Shown: positions 9,340 to 18,300 of the stretch, piece after piece | Layout of the letters: each line of letters begins with the position of its first letter | Position numbering within the stretch: position 1 is the stretch's first letter | From: Bradyrhizobium sp. 200 | Lineage (GTDB): Bacteria > Pseudomonadota > Alphaproteobacteria > Rhizobiales > Xanthobacteraceae | Direction: 5' to 3' | Length of the DNA stretch: 64,000 bases | Assembly: GCF_023100945.1 (NCBI RefSeq) | Contig: NZ_CP064689.1 | Location: 62,001-126,000, forward strand | Program-made: the position numbers and the translations under genes | The notes under the pieces: generated by a model | Database searches by the model: none | What the model saw: only the letters and a program-made list of their open reading frames with translations | What the model was told of the DNA's origin: nothing

Positions 9340-10413
9340 TCAGAATCCCGCGCGCGTGTTGGTGTAGCCGGCCGGCGCTGTCGCGTTGGCGTCGAGCAGC
9401 CAGCGCGCGCGCGGCGGCGCGTCCATCGTATCGGTTAGTCCGAGCGCCATCCGTTCCGCGCCGGCCCAGGCGATCATCGCGCCGTTGTCGGTGCAGAGTG
9501 CGGGCGGCGGAATGATCAGCGTGGTCTGCGCCTTTGCGGCAACGTCCTGCAACGCGCCGCGGATGGCGTGATTGGCCGCAACGCCGCCGGCCGCTACCAG
9601 CGCGCGCGGCGGGCCGAATTGTTCATGAAACAGGCGCAGGCCCACGCTCAGCCGGTCCGCCGTCGATTCCAGCACCGCGGCCTGAAAGCTGGCGCAGAGA
9701 TCGTTGACGTCCTGCGGCTCCAGCGGCATCAGGCGGCTGGCTTCGTTGCGAACCGCCGTCTTCAATCCCGACAGCGAGAAATTCGCGTCCGGCCGCCCGA
9801 GCATCGGCCGCGGAAAGGCGAACCGTCTGGCGTCGCCGCTCCCTGCGGCGCGTTCGACCTCCGGCCCGCCGGGGTAGGGCAGCGACAGCATCTTTGCGAC
9901 CTTGTCGAAAGCCTCGCCCATCGCGTCGTCGACGGTGGTGCCGAGCCGCACATATCTGCCGACGCCGACCACGGCCACGATCTGGGTGTGCCCGCCTGAG
10001 GCCAGGAACAGGCAGTAGGGAAAGGCGAGCGCGCAGGTGAGCCGCGGCGTCAGCGCGTGGGCTTCAAGATGATTGACCGCAATCAGCGGCGTATCGTGCA
10101 CCATGGCAATCGCTTTCGCCGTGGTGAGGCCGACGATCACGCCGCCGATCAGGCCGGGCCCGGCGGCGGCCGCCACCGCCGACAATTGCGCAAAGCCGAC
10201 GCCCGCGTCCTTCATCGCCTGGCCGACAATGCCATCGAGCAGGTCGACATGGGCGCGCGCCGCGATCTCCGGCACCACGCCGCCGAACCGGGCGTGCTCG
10301 GAGGTCTGCGAGCGCACGATATTGGACAGAATCTTCCCGCTGCCGTCGCCCTGGCGTTCCACCACGGCGGCCGCGGTTTCATCGCAGGTGGTCTCAATAC
10401 CCAGCACCAGCAT
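9340..10413 (-). CDS. tsaD: tRNA N6-adenosine threonylcarbamoyltransferase
   Basis: TsaD (Kae1/Qri7/YgjD family), 357 residues from [18 protein letters not shown]. It is the catalytic subunit for the t6A37 modification of ANN-decoding tRNAs. Metal-binding His115 and His119 are in [10 protein letters not shown], and the ASKHA folds are shown by [17 protein letters not shown] and [10 protein letters not shown]. An in-frame TTG at 10431 has an AAGGG six bases upstream and could be the real start, adding six residues. First gene of the tsaD-gpsA-EVE operon, divergent from hemD. Confidence 0.95.
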   Translation of the reverse strand: MLVLGIETTCDETAAAVVERQGDGSGKILSNIVRSQTSEHARFGGVVPEIAARAHVDLLDGIVGQAMKDAGVGFAQLSAVAAAAGPGLIGGVIVGLTTAKAIAMVHDTPLIAVNHLEAHALTPRLTCALAFPYCLFLASGGHTQIVAVVGVGRYVRLGTTVDDAMGEAFDKVAKMLSLPYPGGPEVERAAGSGDARRFAFPRPMLGRPDANFSLSGLKTAVRNEASRLMPLEPQDVNDLCASFQAAVLESTADRLSVGLRLFHEQFGPPRALVAAGGVAANHAIRGALQDVAAKAQTTLIIPPPALCTDNGAMIAWAGAERMALGLTDTMDAPPRARWLLDANATAPAGYTNTRAGF

Positions 10414-10557
10414 CGGCGTGTCGTCGTCCAATTTGAACCCTTATTTGAACCCTTGCGCTATCGCCAAAAACAACGCTTCCGTAACCGGGTAGCATTACGA
10501 GGTGACAGCGTGCAATCGCGCAGGTGTGCCGAAATCGCCTTGGTGGAGATCTGAAAT

Positions 10558-11313
10558 ATGGCCGTTCTCGTCACGCGCCCGCATCCGGATGATGAGACGA
10601 CCGCCAAGGCGCTGCGCGCGCGGGGGTTCGACGTCCTGCGCGCGCCGATGCTGCGGTTCGAGCCGGTGCCGTTCCAGGACGATGCGGATGCGACCTATGG
10701 CGCCGTCATCGTCACCAGCGCCAACGCATTGCGCGCCATCGCACCCCATCTTGCCGACAGCCGGTTCCTCAAACTGCCGCTGTTCGCGGTTGGAGAAAAT
10801 ACCGCAGCCGCGGCGCGCGAGGCCGGGTTTGGCGAGGTGATCGCGGCAAGGGGCGACGCCGGTGCGCTACGCGATCTGGTGCTGGGGCGTGCGAAGTCGA
10901 AGCAACTGAAGAAAGCCAGCCCGATCCTGTACCTTGCGGGCGCCGATCTCGCGCGAGATCTCGCCGGCGAACTCGGCGAAAAGGGTTTTACGGTGGTGAC
11001 CCACACCACCTATCGGATGGTGCCCGCGCCCAACCTGCCAAGGGACGTATGTGACGCCTTTGTGGCGCATGAGATCGAGGCCGTGCTGCATTATTCACGG
11101 CGCAGCGCGCGTGCATTTCTGGAGGCAGCGCGCTCCGGCGGTGTCGAAATCTCGGCATTGGCGCTGCCGCAATGCTGCATTTCGGCGGCCGTTGCCGCCG
11201 TCCTGCGGGACGCCGGCGCGACCCAGGTCATGGCGGCGGCTTCGCCCGACGAAAATGCCCTGTTCGAGGCGCTGGGCCGGGCGCTGCAACCGCGGTCGAG
11301 GGCTAATCTTTAA
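10558..11313 (+). CDS. hemD: uroporphyrinogen-III synthase
   Basis: A 251-residue protein with the weakly conserved two-domain HemD fold. Recognisable parts are the opening MAVLVTRPHPDDETTAKALR, the domain-1 exit YGAVIVTSANALRAI, and YLAGADLARDLAGELGEKGF with VVTHTTYRMV. It closes and inverts ring D of hydroxymethylbilane to give uroporphyrinogen III. GGTGGAG lies upstream of the ATG. It is followed by the mitofilin-like and HemY-like genes, the usual order in this group, but no hemC lies between tsaD and hemD here. Confidence 0.88.
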   Translation: MAVLVTRPHPDDETTAKALRARGFDVLRAPMLRFEPVPFQDDADATYGAVIVTSANALRAIAPHLADSRFLKLPLFAVGENTAAAAREAGFGEVIAARGDAGALRDLVLGRAKSKQLKKASPILYLAGADLARDLAGELGEKGFTVVTHTTYRMVPAPNLPRDVCDAFVAHEIEAVLHYSRRSARAFLEAARSGGVEISALALPQCCISAAVAAVLRDAGATQVMAAASPDENALFEALGRALQPRSRANL

Positions 11314-11317
11314 GTCT

Positions 11318-11366
11318 GAGCATGGTCTTATCGGAAAACCGGTGCCGCCGCTGCCGGATCATGCTC
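11318..11366. repeat. REP-like palindrome, short copy
   Basis: GAGCATG...GGAAAACCGGTGCC...GGATCATGCTC: the ends are complementary. It shares the GGAAAACCGG core and GATCATGC end with the elements at 43635, 52004 and 52119. It lies between hemD and the mitofilin-like gene. Confidence 0.7.
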
Positions 11367-11423
11367 TAAGACGTCCCGATTCTGCTAAGTTCCGGCATCT
11401 AACCATTCAAGGGAACCGCTGTG

Positions 11424-12629
11424 ATGGTCGATGACAGGCCCGAAGACACTGGATCGCTGCCCGATTCGGGCCGGCCGAAGCGCGAGCCGCCGACCATCGA
11501 TCTCGAGGCGACCGAAGTGTCGAGCGAGACCAAGAGTTCTGGCGAGACGCCGCCCGAGCCAATGGCTGAGCCCGCGCCAGAGGCCGCCAAAGCTCCAGTC
11601 GAGGAATCACCAATTGCGGAGCCGCCGTCCCGACCTGTCTCGCCCTGGATCATCGCGCCGGTCTCCGGCGCGGTTGCCGCTGCGCTGGTGATCGGCGTCG
11701 GCTGGATGCTGGGTTGGCCTGCGATCCAGCCCGCCTCCGCGCCGCCTGCCCCGCAACTCAGTGCCGCCATCGACGGTCTCACCGCCCGTCTCGCCGGACT
11801 GGAGCCAAAGGTCGGCAAGCCTGTGCCCGATCCCGCGGCCGCCGCGCGCACCGAGGCCCTGGAAAAAACAATCGCGACGCTGCGCGCCGAACTCGCGGCA
11901 ACGCGGGCGCAAGGCGAGAAGCTCGCGTCCGCCATCAACGATGTGAAATCAGCCCCGCGCGGCGACGGTGTGCCGTCGCCGGATCTCTCCGGGATCGATG
12001 AGCGCATCGCGAAGATCGAGAGCCTGATGCGGGCGCAGGGCGCCGAGATTGCGCAGCAAGGCAGCAAGCTGGCCGATACCAAGGCCGACGCCAAACCCGC
12101 CGATGACATGCCGCTGCGCCGCCTGGTGTCGGCGGCGCTGCTCGATGTGCTGGTCCGGATCGGCGACCCCTATCCGGCGGCGCTTTCGACGGCCAAAGCA
12201 CTGACGCCTAATCCCGATGCCCTGAAGTCGCTCGATCAGTTCGCGGAGAAGGGCGTGCCGAACGCCGGCAAGATGAGTGCGGAACTGCTGACATTGGTGC
12301 CGAAGCTGTTGCCGGCCGCCCAACAGAACACCGCCACGACCGGCACGGGCATCGTCGAGCGCCTGCAGGCCGGCGCCGCCAAACTGGTCAAGATCGAACG
12401 CACCGATACCGCCGGCACCGATCGCGGCGCCGTGGTGGCGCGGGTCACGGCCGCGGCGGTACGAAACGATTTCAATGAAGCGCGGCGGGAATTGAAGACG
12501 CTGTCGCCCGAAGATCGCGCCGCGGCACAAAGCTGGCTCGACAAGGTCGACGCGCGCGACGCCGCGCTGGCCGCATCCCGTCAATTTGCGGCTGACGCCA
12601 TGGCTGCGCTCGCCAAACCGGCGCAATAA
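11424..12629 (+). CDS. mitofilin-family inner-membrane protein (COG4223-like)
   Basis: About 401 residues: an acidic, Pro-rich cytoplasmic N-terminus (to about 70), one membrane span (75-98, ending IGVGWMLGWP), a coiled-coil stretch (about 115-215) and a C-terminal helical domain with DAGDR-free repeats of Ala/Lys helices ending QFAADAMAALAKPAQ. This layout is that of alphaproteobacterial mitofilin homologues, relatives of Mic60, encoded between hemD and a HemY-like gene. Mitochondrial Mic60 shapes cristae; a role in intracytoplasmic membrane shape is known only for some relatives. A GTG three bases before the ATG is an alternative start. Confidence 0.85.
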   Translation: MVDDRPEDTGSLPDSGRPKREPPTIDLEATEVSSETKSSGETPPEPMAEPAPEAAKAPVEESPIAEPPSRPVSPWIIAPVSGAVAAALVIGVGWMLGWPAIQPASAPPAPQLSAAIDGLTARLAGLEPKVGKPVPDPAAAARTEALEKTIATLRAELAATRAQGEKLASAINDVKSAPRGDGVPSPDLSGIDERIAKIESLMRAQGAEIAQQGSKLADTKADAKPADDMPLRRLVSAALLDVLVRIGDPYPAALSTAKALTPNPDALKSLDQFAEKGVPNAGKMSAELLTLVPKLLPAAQQNTATTGTGIVERLQAGAAKLVKIERTDTAGTDRGAVVARVTAAAVRNDFNEARRELKTLSPEDRAAAQSWLDKVDARDAALAASRQFAADAMAALAKPAQ

Positions 12630-12637
12630 GGATTTCG

Positions 12638-14428
12638 ATGATCCGGATCATTCTGTTTCTGTTGTTGATCGCGCTGGGAGCGGCCGGCGCGGCCTGGATT
12701 GCCGAACAGACCGGCGATGTCGTGCTGTCATGGGGCGGCTATCGCGCCCAGACCACACTGCCGGTCTTCATGCTGGTGCTGGGTATCGTCATCGTTGCGG
12801 CGATGATGGCGTGGGCGATCCTGCGTGGCCTGTGGCGCACGCCGGAACGTATGCGGCGCAGCCGGCGCGAACGGCGTCAGGCCCGCGGCCGGCACGCGAT
12901 CACGCAAGGACTGCTCGCGATCGGTCATGGCGATTCTTCCGCGGCCCGCATCCACGCCGAAGCCGCCCGCAAACATGCGGCGCACGATCCGCTGGCGCTG
13001 CTGCTGCATGCGCAGTCAGCGCAGCTCGACGGTGACCGCGAAGGTGCGCAGCGCGCCTTCCGCGCCATGGCCGAGCGCGAGGACACGCGGCTGCTGGGCC
13101 TGCGCGGCCTGTTCATCGAGGCGCAGCGCGCCGACGATCCGGTCGCGGCCGTGATGGTCGCCGAGGAGGCGCTGAAATTGTCGCCGTCCTCGTCATGGGC
13201 GTCGCATGCGGTGCTCGGCTTCTGCTGCGCCAAGGGCGACTGGGCCGGCGCGCTGAAAATCCTCGACAACAATCAATCGGCCGGGCTGATCGACAAGGCG
13301 ACCTATCGCCGGCAGCGCGGCGTGCTGCTGACGGCGCGGGCGCTCGAACTCGAAAAGGTCGATCGCGATCTGGCGCGCGAGAGCGTGATGGAGGCGGTCA
13401 AGCTGGCGCCGACGCTGGTGCCGGCCGCGGTGCTGGCGAGCAAGTTCGAAAGCGAAGCGCATCAGGTGCGGCGTTCGATGCGGCTCGTCGAGACGGCGTG
13501 GCTGGCGCAGCCGCATCCCGATCTTGCCGACGCGTATGCCCATGTGAAGCTAGGGGATTCCGCGCGGCAGCGGCTGGTGCGGGTCGAGACGCTCGCCGCC
13601 AAGGCGCCCGGTCACATCGAGGGCGCGCTGGCGATTGCGCGCGCCGCGATCGACGCGTCCGAATTTACCAAAGCCCGCGAGGCGCTGGCGCCGTTCTTCG
13701 CCGCGCCGACGCAACGCGTCGCGCTGCTGATGGCGGAGATCGAGCGCACCGAGCATGGCGATAGCGGCCGGGCGCGGGCCTGGACCTTGCGCGCCGTGCG
13801 CGCGCTGCACGATCCGGCCTGGACTGCGGACGGCTATGTCTCAGATCGCTGGCGGCCGGTCTCCCCGGTCACGGGGCGGCTGGATGCCTTCCAGTGGCAG
13901 ACGCCGGTCGCGGCGCTGCCGTCCGACAAGGGTGCTGCGATTGAAGCATCAGCCTTCGAGGAAGCCATGCTGGCGACCCCGCGCCGGGCCGTCGTGCTCG
14001 AGCCGCCGGCACCGGTCGCGAATGAGCCGGCCCCGACCCCGGAACCCGCCAACCCGGCGCCTTCCGCCGCGCCCGCGGCGTCAGTTGCGCCGGCGCCAGC
14101 CGCCGAGCAGGACAATGCTCCTCCGCCGGCTGCCGCCGCCGAGGCGACCCCCACCGAAGCGGTCTCTGAAGCCGCCACCTTGCCCGCTCCAGCACCCGCG
14201 CCGGCCGAACCGGCTCCGGTCCGGCCGGCCCCCTTGTTTCGTTCGCGGCAGGATATTCCGAAAACGGTTCCGGCCCCTATTCCAGCCGTGATTCCCCTTG
14301 TCCGGGCCCCTGACGACCCCGGGGTCGACGAGGATGGCGCGCCCGATGAGTTCGCGGAACAAATCGGTCCGCCCAAGGCTCAGGCTGGCGGCTGGCGCGG
14401 ATTTTTGTCACGCTGGGGCGGCAACTAG
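12638..14428 (+). CDS. HemY N-terminal domain protein with TPR repeats
   Basis: A 596-residue protein starting eight bases after the mitofilin-like gene. The N-terminus has two membrane spans (about 1-20 and 44-66) around GDVVLSWGGYRAQTTL, the hallmark of the HemY_N family, followed by TPR-type helices (about 90-400). The C-terminal 150 residues are unusually Pro/Ala-rich, then a short conserved end GGWRGFLSRWGGN. Despite the family name, a direct enzymatic role in haem synthesis is unproven; it more likely scaffolds the pathway at the membrane. It is probably co-transcribed with hemD. Confidence 0.87.
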   Translation: MIRIILFLLLIALGAAGAAWIAEQTGDVVLSWGGYRAQTTLPVFMLVLGIVIVAAMMAWAILRGLWRTPERMRRSRRERRQARGRHAITQGLLAIGHGDSSAARIHAEAARKHAAHDPLALLLHAQSAQLDGDREGAQRAFRAMAEREDTRLLGLRGLFIEAQRADDPVAAVMVAEEALKLSPSSSWASHAVLGFCCAKGDWAGALKILDNNQSAGLIDKATYRRQRGVLLTARALELEKVDRDLARESVMEAVKLAPTLVPAAVLASKFESEAHQVRRSMRLVETAWLAQPHPDLADAYAHVKLGDSARQRLVRVETLAAKAPGHIEGALAIARAAIDASEFTKAREALAPFFAAPTQRVALLMAEIERTEHGDSGRARAWTLRAVRALHDPAWTADGYVSDRWRPVSPVTGRLDAFQWQTPVAALPSDKGAAIEASAFEEAMLATPRRAVVLEPPAPVANEPAPTPEPANPAPSAAPAASVAPAPAAEQDNAPPPAAAAEATPTEAVSEAATLPAPAPAPAEPAPVRPAPLFRSRQDIPKTVPAPIPAVIPLVRAPDDPGVDEDGAPDEFAEQIGPPKAQAGGWRGFLSRWGGN

Positions 14429-14435
14429 ACGTCTA

Positions 14436-14495
14436 GATTCTTGTTTTGACGCGTTTTCTTGACGCGAACCGGTGCCCACTTCGCTTGAAAACGCT
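14436..14495. repeat. 60-bp interspersed repeat, copy 1
   Basis: Shares 55 or so of 60 positions with 17785-17844, including the identical block TTTTGACGCGTTTTCTTGAC. It contains two direct TTGACGCG units. It lies between the HemY-like gene and tRNA-Thr. Confidence 0.75.
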
Positions 14496-14587
14496 TTGTA
14501 GGGCCCGCGTTTTTCTTGCCAATCGGGGCCGTCCCCGATATCAGGTGCGGGCGTTTTCGGGTCGCGCCCAAACGCCGCGTTTGGTCC

Positions 14588-14663
14588 GCCGCAATAGCTC
14601 AGTTGGTAGAGCACGTCATTCGTAATGACGGGGTCACAGGTTCGAGTCCTGTTTGCGGCACCA
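14588..14663 (+). tRNA. tRNA-Thr (anticodon CGT)
   Basis: A complete cloverleaf: acceptor GCCGCAA/TTGCGGC, D-arm GCTCAGTTGGTAGAGC, anticodon arm CGTCA-TTCGTAA-TGACG with anticodon CGT (reads ACG, Thr), and T-arm ACAGG-TTCGAGT-CCTGT. CCA is encoded at 14661-14663. Confidence 0.97.
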
Positions 14664-14877
14664 ATGACTTATCCGGTTTTCGGCACCTTCCAATATCCAC
14701 CGGGTAGGCGTGGGGCACCGTCATCGGGACGGGCTCGCGCTGCCGAAGCACTAACCTATGGAACTGGTCGTCGCCGCAAAGCAGGGGGCGGGCGCGTCCA
14801 GACTCATCGGGTTTTAACCCTCGCGTTGCATCATTGGGCCTGCCTGACAACGTCCGCACATCACCAGATGGGCCCCG

Positions 14878-15411
14878 ATGATCATTGGCTACAAAAAGAA
14901 GCCGGCTAGCTCCCTCTATTTTTCGGGCCTCATCGCCGTTTGCGCTTTTATCGGCTTCGCGGCCGCTCAAGTTTCATCGAAGCTTTCCGGTGAACCAAGG
15001 GCGATCATCCCGGCTAAATCGGTGGTCCATGCTCCTACTTCAATTTCGGTGCACGTCGTCGCCGGCGATACCATCAGCTTGAATGACGGGCGGGCGAACG
15101 TTCGTCTGGTGGGCTTCAACGCGCCCGAGACGGGACACCGGGCGCGATGCGAAGCAGAGCGCCGAAAGGGCGAGTCTGCCAAGCGGCGGCTTAGTGAACT
15201 CGTCAGCAGCGGCCGTTCGGATTTCCAACAGATTGCATGCTCTTGTGCGCCCGGCACGGAAGGCACGGACGCGTGCAACTTCGGCCGCCGTTGCGGCACG
15301 CTACGCGTAAACGGCGTTGACGTGGGAGCAACGTTAATCGGCGAGGGATTGGCGGCTCGCTTCGTATGCGGCGCTACAAGCTGTCCAACACTGCCCCGCC
15401 CTTGGTGCTGA
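14878..15411 (+). CDS. thermonuclease-like (SNase fold) secreted or membrane-anchored protein
   Basis: A 177-residue protein with an N-terminal hydrophobic segment (about 12-32) and an SNase-type core: VVAGDTISLNDGRANVRLVG then FNAPETGHRARCEAERRKGE. It is shorter in its second half than classical nucleases and carries several cysteines near the C-terminus (CSCAPGTEGTDACNF, CGATSCPTL) that may form disulfides. Nuclease activity is plausible but some catalytic positions are not clearly conserved. It lies downstream of tRNA-Thr with a 215-base gap. Distinct from the nuclease at 2818. Confidence 0.72.
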   Translation: MIIGYKKKPASSLYFSGLIAVCAFIGFAAAQVSSKLSGEPRAIIPAKSVVHAPTSISVHVVAGDTISLNDGRANVRLVGFNAPETGHRARCEAERRKGESAKRRLSELVSSGRSDFQQIACSCAPGTEGTDACNFGRRCGTLRVNGVDVGATLIGEGLAARFVCGATSCPTLPRPWC

Positions 15412-15588
15412 TAGGGAGGTGATGGGAGATGAGAGCCTTTTCGTGCCTGCGAGCAAGCTGGTGAGCGCCGGTCTCACTCCCTGGACAGTCGGCGCTCGCA
15501 TTCACGGATGCGTGTGCGTGACCGGTCTCACATAAAGAATCGTCTGGCCTGCATAGTCTCCGCCTCGACCTCAAGGGGAGATTTCAAC

Positions 15589-16029
15589 ATGCGTAAATTC
15601 ATTTTTATTGCAGGATTTGTTTTGGCCTCCGCCACTGCGCAGGCTGGTGATCGAAGCTTGTCGCTCGGAGGCATCGAGACGAAGACCGCTCCGGCGCCGG
15701 CCAAAGCTACGGATGCATCGAAATCCGCTGAAGCGCCGCCGGCTGCGGAAGCTCCGAAATATGTCGAGCGGCCCGCGGTTGTCGAGCCGAAGCCAGAGAG
15801 CAGGGTCGAGACGAGCAGGCCCGAAACGACCAAGACAGAGGCGGCTAGGCCCAGGGCGGCCAGGGCCGCCAGGATGTATCGGCCCGCTGCCGGGCCCGCG
15901 AACGCAGGACCCGCAAGGCCGGCAGCTCGAAGAGCGGCGTACATGTCGAGGTCCGCGAGGCCGCACCACCTGCGCTACCGGATCGCGCGCATCATCGGCA
16001 CACTGCACCGGCACGGCATCTATTGGTAA
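15589..16029 (+). CDS. hypothetical secreted Pro/Ala/Arg-rich protein
   Basis: A 146-residue protein with a clear signal peptide (MRKFIFIAGFVLASATAQAG, cleavage near residue 19), a low-complexity Pro/Ala/Lys middle and a basic C-terminus ending RIARIIGTLHRHGIYW. I know no function; similar short proteins occur in Bradyrhizobium. AAGGGGAG eight bases before the ATG supports this start over the longer open frame. A hairpin terminator follows. Confidence 0.65.
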   Translation: MRKFIFIAGFVLASATAQAGDRSLSLGGIETKTAPAPAKATDASKSAEAPPAAEAPKYVERPAVVEPKPESRVETSRPETTKTEAARPRAARAARMYRPAAGPANAGPARPAARRAAYMSRSARPHHLRYRIARIIGTLHRHGIYW

Positions 16030-16044
16030 CATTGCAAAAGCAAT

Positions 16045-16083
16045 ACGCGCTTCTCGGGTTCAAATCCGAAGGGCGCGTTTTTC
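16045..16083 (+). terminator. rho-independent terminator
   Basis: ACGCGCTTCTCGG pairs with CCGAAGGGCGCGT across a GTTCAAAT loop (two G-U pairs, one mismatch) and is followed by TTTTTC. It ends the small secreted-protein gene before the converging deacetylase gene. Confidence 0.7.
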
Positions 16084-16126
16084 ATTACGTAAGGCCTGGA
16101 GCCGTCGACCGGTTTCCCGCCAATCC

Positions 16127-17155
16127 TTATTGCGAAACCGTCTGCACCACGCTGCTGATCGGGCGGCTGGCAACCGCCGGCACCTTCTGGTCCTTCACCA
16201 GCATCGCATCATATTCGGGCAGGGTTTCGAGCTGCTCCTTGGCCTTCATCTGCACGACCTTGTAGCCGCTGGCCTTGAGGCGGCGCAGCAGCGTCGGCAA
16301 GGCCTGCGCCGTGCTCTTCTGCAGATCGTGCATCAGAATTACGCCTTTGCCCTGCTTGTCGAGCTTGGTCATGACGTTCTGGATGACCTGGTCGGGACCC
16401 GACGATTTGAAGTCGTTGGAATCGACATCAACTGAAAACATCGAGATGTTGCGCGAGGCGAGATAGCCGAGCGCGGCCTGCGTGTGCGCGAGGCCCGGGA
16501 AGCGGAAGAACGGCGCGGGCGCAGTTCCCAGCGCCATTTTCACGGCGCTAAAGCCCTTCTCGATTTCTTCCCTGACCTGCGCTTCGGTCAGCTTCTTGCT
16601 GTCGAGATGGGCGTGCGACCAGGTGTGCGAGCCGATCGTGTGGCCGGCGGCCGCGACCTGCTTGAGAATCTCCGGATGATACGTGGTGTGCTTGCCGACC
16701 GGGAAGAACAGAGCTTTCGTGCATTCATCCGCCAGCGCTTTCAGCACCGCCGGCGTGGTCGGCCACGGACCGTCGTCGAATGTCAGCACGACCTCTTTCT
16801 CGGTCAGGAAGTCGAACTGCTTGTATTGCAGGAAGCCGAAGCCCGGGCCGCCCGTGGCGTCGATCACGACGGTGCGGCTGACGCCGAGCGCGTCGGGATT
16901 GGCGCAGGTCGAGCGCGCCGGCAAGGCTGCGGGAACGGGCGCGGGGGCAGGCTTCGTGAGAGAAGCCGTGATCTCGACGTCGTCCTTCAGCGCGAGCCTG
17001 GCTGCGGCGGGCGCCGGCAACGGTTCGGCCTTGCGGGCAGCGACGGTTTGAGGTGCGGCCGCGTCGGCGCGCGGTGCGGAGGTCCAGAACCAAACGCCGG
17101 TGATTACAACCGCCGCCACTAAACTGGCCAGCATCAGGCCCAACGCATTACGCAT
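16127..17155 (-). CDS. polysaccharide deacetylase (NodB domain), membrane-anchored
   Basis: A 342-residue protein with one N-terminal membrane segment (about 5-24), a Pro/Ala-rich linker and a C-terminal carbohydrate esterase 4 domain. Metal-site motifs are visible: TFDDGP (Asp128) and GSHTWSHAHL (His177 and His181). Family members remove N-acetyl groups from peptidoglycan or chitin-like sugars; this one would act outside the inner membrane. The start at 17155 was chosen because GGAAAGAG precedes it; the longer frame adds ten unsupported residues. Confidence 0.9.
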   Translation of the reverse strand: MRNALGLMLASLVAAVVITGVWFWTSAPRADAAAPQTVAARKAEPLPAPAAARLALKDDVEITASLTKPAPAPVPAALPARSTCANPDALGVSRTVVIDATGGPGFGFLQYKQFDFLTEKEVVLTFDDGPWPTTPAVLKALADECTKALFFPVGKHTTYHPEILKQVAAAGHTIGSHTWSHAHLDSKKLTEAQVREEIEKGFSAVKMALGTAPAPFFRFPGLAHTQAALGYLASRNISMFSVDVDSNDFKSSGPDQVIQNVMTKLDKQGKGVILMHDLQKSTAQALPTLLRRLKASGYKVVQMKAKEQLETLPEYDAMLVKDQKVPAVASRPISSVVQTVSQ

Positions 17156-17363
17156 CGCTACTCTTTCCACATACCCGGGATACACACACGCAACGAGGTA
17201 TTAGTGCCAACAAAGTCTTAACGTCTCCCGAACACGGGCCGGTTAGACGAAGAAGATGAGGGTCTTATGCCTGAGTGACGTCAGTCACAGTCGGCGCGCC
17301 GGCTTCCGCGCATGCTGCAACCATCAACAGCCGGTCCACCTAGCTGGACCAATGGAGCCGAAA

Positions 17364-17645
17364 ATGACCGCAGCCTTCTTCAATACCGTTCGCAAGATCA
17401 GTTTAGTGCTGGCCTTGACCACTTCTTTCGCCGCCGTTTCCTCGACCGCGAGCTTCGCTTTCAGCGCGGAAGCGCAACAGCAGTGCACCGGCGACGCGTT
17501 CCGCCTCTGCAGCTCGGAAATCCCCAATATCCCGAAAATCACGGCCTGCATGATCAAGCGTCGCGCCGATCTCAGCACCGGCTGCCGCGGCGTGATGGAC
17601 CGCGAACTCGCCGCTCAGAAATCCGGCAAGCTCGCCGCGCAGTAA
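17364..17645 (+). CDS. secreted cysteine-rich repeat protein
   Basis: A 93-residue protein with a signal peptide (cleavage near SFAFSA) and the pattern CTGDAFRLCSSEIPNIPKIT-A-C-M-x-K-x9-C, a cysteine-rich-repeat (GLG1-like, PF00839-type) motif with four cysteines. It has a paralogue 240 bases downstream (17889). Function in bacteria is unknown. The ATG at 17364 has GGAG six bases upstream. Confidence 0.75.
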   Translation: MTAAFFNTVRKISLVLALTTSFAAVSSTASFAFSAEAQQQCTGDAFRLCSSEIPNIPKITACMIKRRADLSTGCRGVMDRELAAQKSGKLAAQ

Positions 17646-17669
17646 TCGGCACGGTCTTTAACGGCTCGG

Positions 17670-17706
17670 AAAACGCTTGCGTCGATGCGACGCAGGCGTT
17701 TTTCCG
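17670..17706 (+). terminator. rho-independent terminator
   Basis: AAAACGCTTGCGTC (17670-17683) pairs with GACGCAGGCGTTTT (17689-17702) and runs into a T-tract. It terminates the Cys-rich protein gene. Confidence 0.8.
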
Positions 17707-17784
17707 TTTTTGCGGCGTTCATAAAGCGAACGGTTGGGCCATTCGGCGTTCACAAATGCGTGCGGCTCGGAGTTTGGCGCATTG

Positions 17785-17844
17785 GATTCCTGTTTTGACG
17801 CGTTTTCTTGACGCGAACCGGTTCCCACCTCGCTCGAAAACGCT
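17785..17844. repeat. 60-bp interspersed repeat, copy 2
   Basis: Second copy of the element at 14436, same orientation, about five differences in 60 bases. It lies 44 bases upstream of the second Cys-rich gene, so it could contribute to that gene's leader. A partial relative (TTTTGACGCGAACC) is near 58736. Confidence 0.75.
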
Positions 17845-17888
17845 ATAGAACGCGCTGATTGCGTTTCCCGGCTACGAAGGCATAGCAA

Positions 17889-18110
17889 ATGACCAAGATC
17901 CTTTTCGTCATTCCCCTGATTCTGATGGCTTCGAGCGCGTCGGCACAGACACAAAAAAGGGAGGGACATGACGAGTGCGCGCGCGACGTCTCGCGGTATT
18001 GCCGGGCGCAGATGCAGGATGGCGATCAGATCATTCTGGCCTGCCTGAAGCAGAACCGCGCCAAGATCAGCAAGGCCTGCCAACGGAAGCTGGCGAGCCA
18101 CGGGCAGTAG
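17889..18110 (+). CDS. secreted cysteine-rich repeat protein, paralogue
   Basis: A 73-residue protein with a signal peptide (cleavage near SASA-Q) and one cysteine-rich repeat: C-A-R-D-V-S-R-Y-C, then ILACLKQNRAKISKAC. Spacing of the four cysteines matches the protein at 17364. It converges on the small membrane protein gene at 18127. Confidence 0.72.
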   Translation: MTKILFVIPLILMASSASAQTQKREGHDECARDVSRYCRAQMQDGDQIILACLKQNRAKISKACQRKLASHGQ

Positions 18111-18126
18111 AACCCGCAGTCGCGGT

Positions 18127-18300
18127 TCACCCCGCCCCGTTACCGTTGGCGCGCAGCGATTGGTAGAAATCGTAGATCAGCAACGCCATCACCAGCACGC
18201 AGATGATGATTAGCGGCACCGCTTTGATCCACCAGAGCATGATACCGAGAAACAGGCAGACACCGGCAACGCCGATCAGTCCGGTAATGAGATTCGTCAT
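18127..18300 (-). CDS. small membrane protein, 57 residues
   Basis: MTNLITGLIGVAGVCLFLGI... with two hydrophobic segments (about 4-24 and 26-47) and a short polar tail DFYQSLRANGNGAG. Its ATG overlaps the amidase stop codon by one base (TGATG), so it is translationally coupled to the amidase. The function is unknown. Confidence 0.6.
   Translation of the reverse strand: MTNLITGLIGVAGVCLFLGIMLWWIKAVPLIIICVLVMALLIYDFYQSLRANGNGAG

Noticed and set aside
14588..14663. tRNA-Thr as an island attachment site
   Set aside because: No second copy of the tRNA 3' end and no integrase nearby; the downstream genes look like ordinary chromosomal genes.
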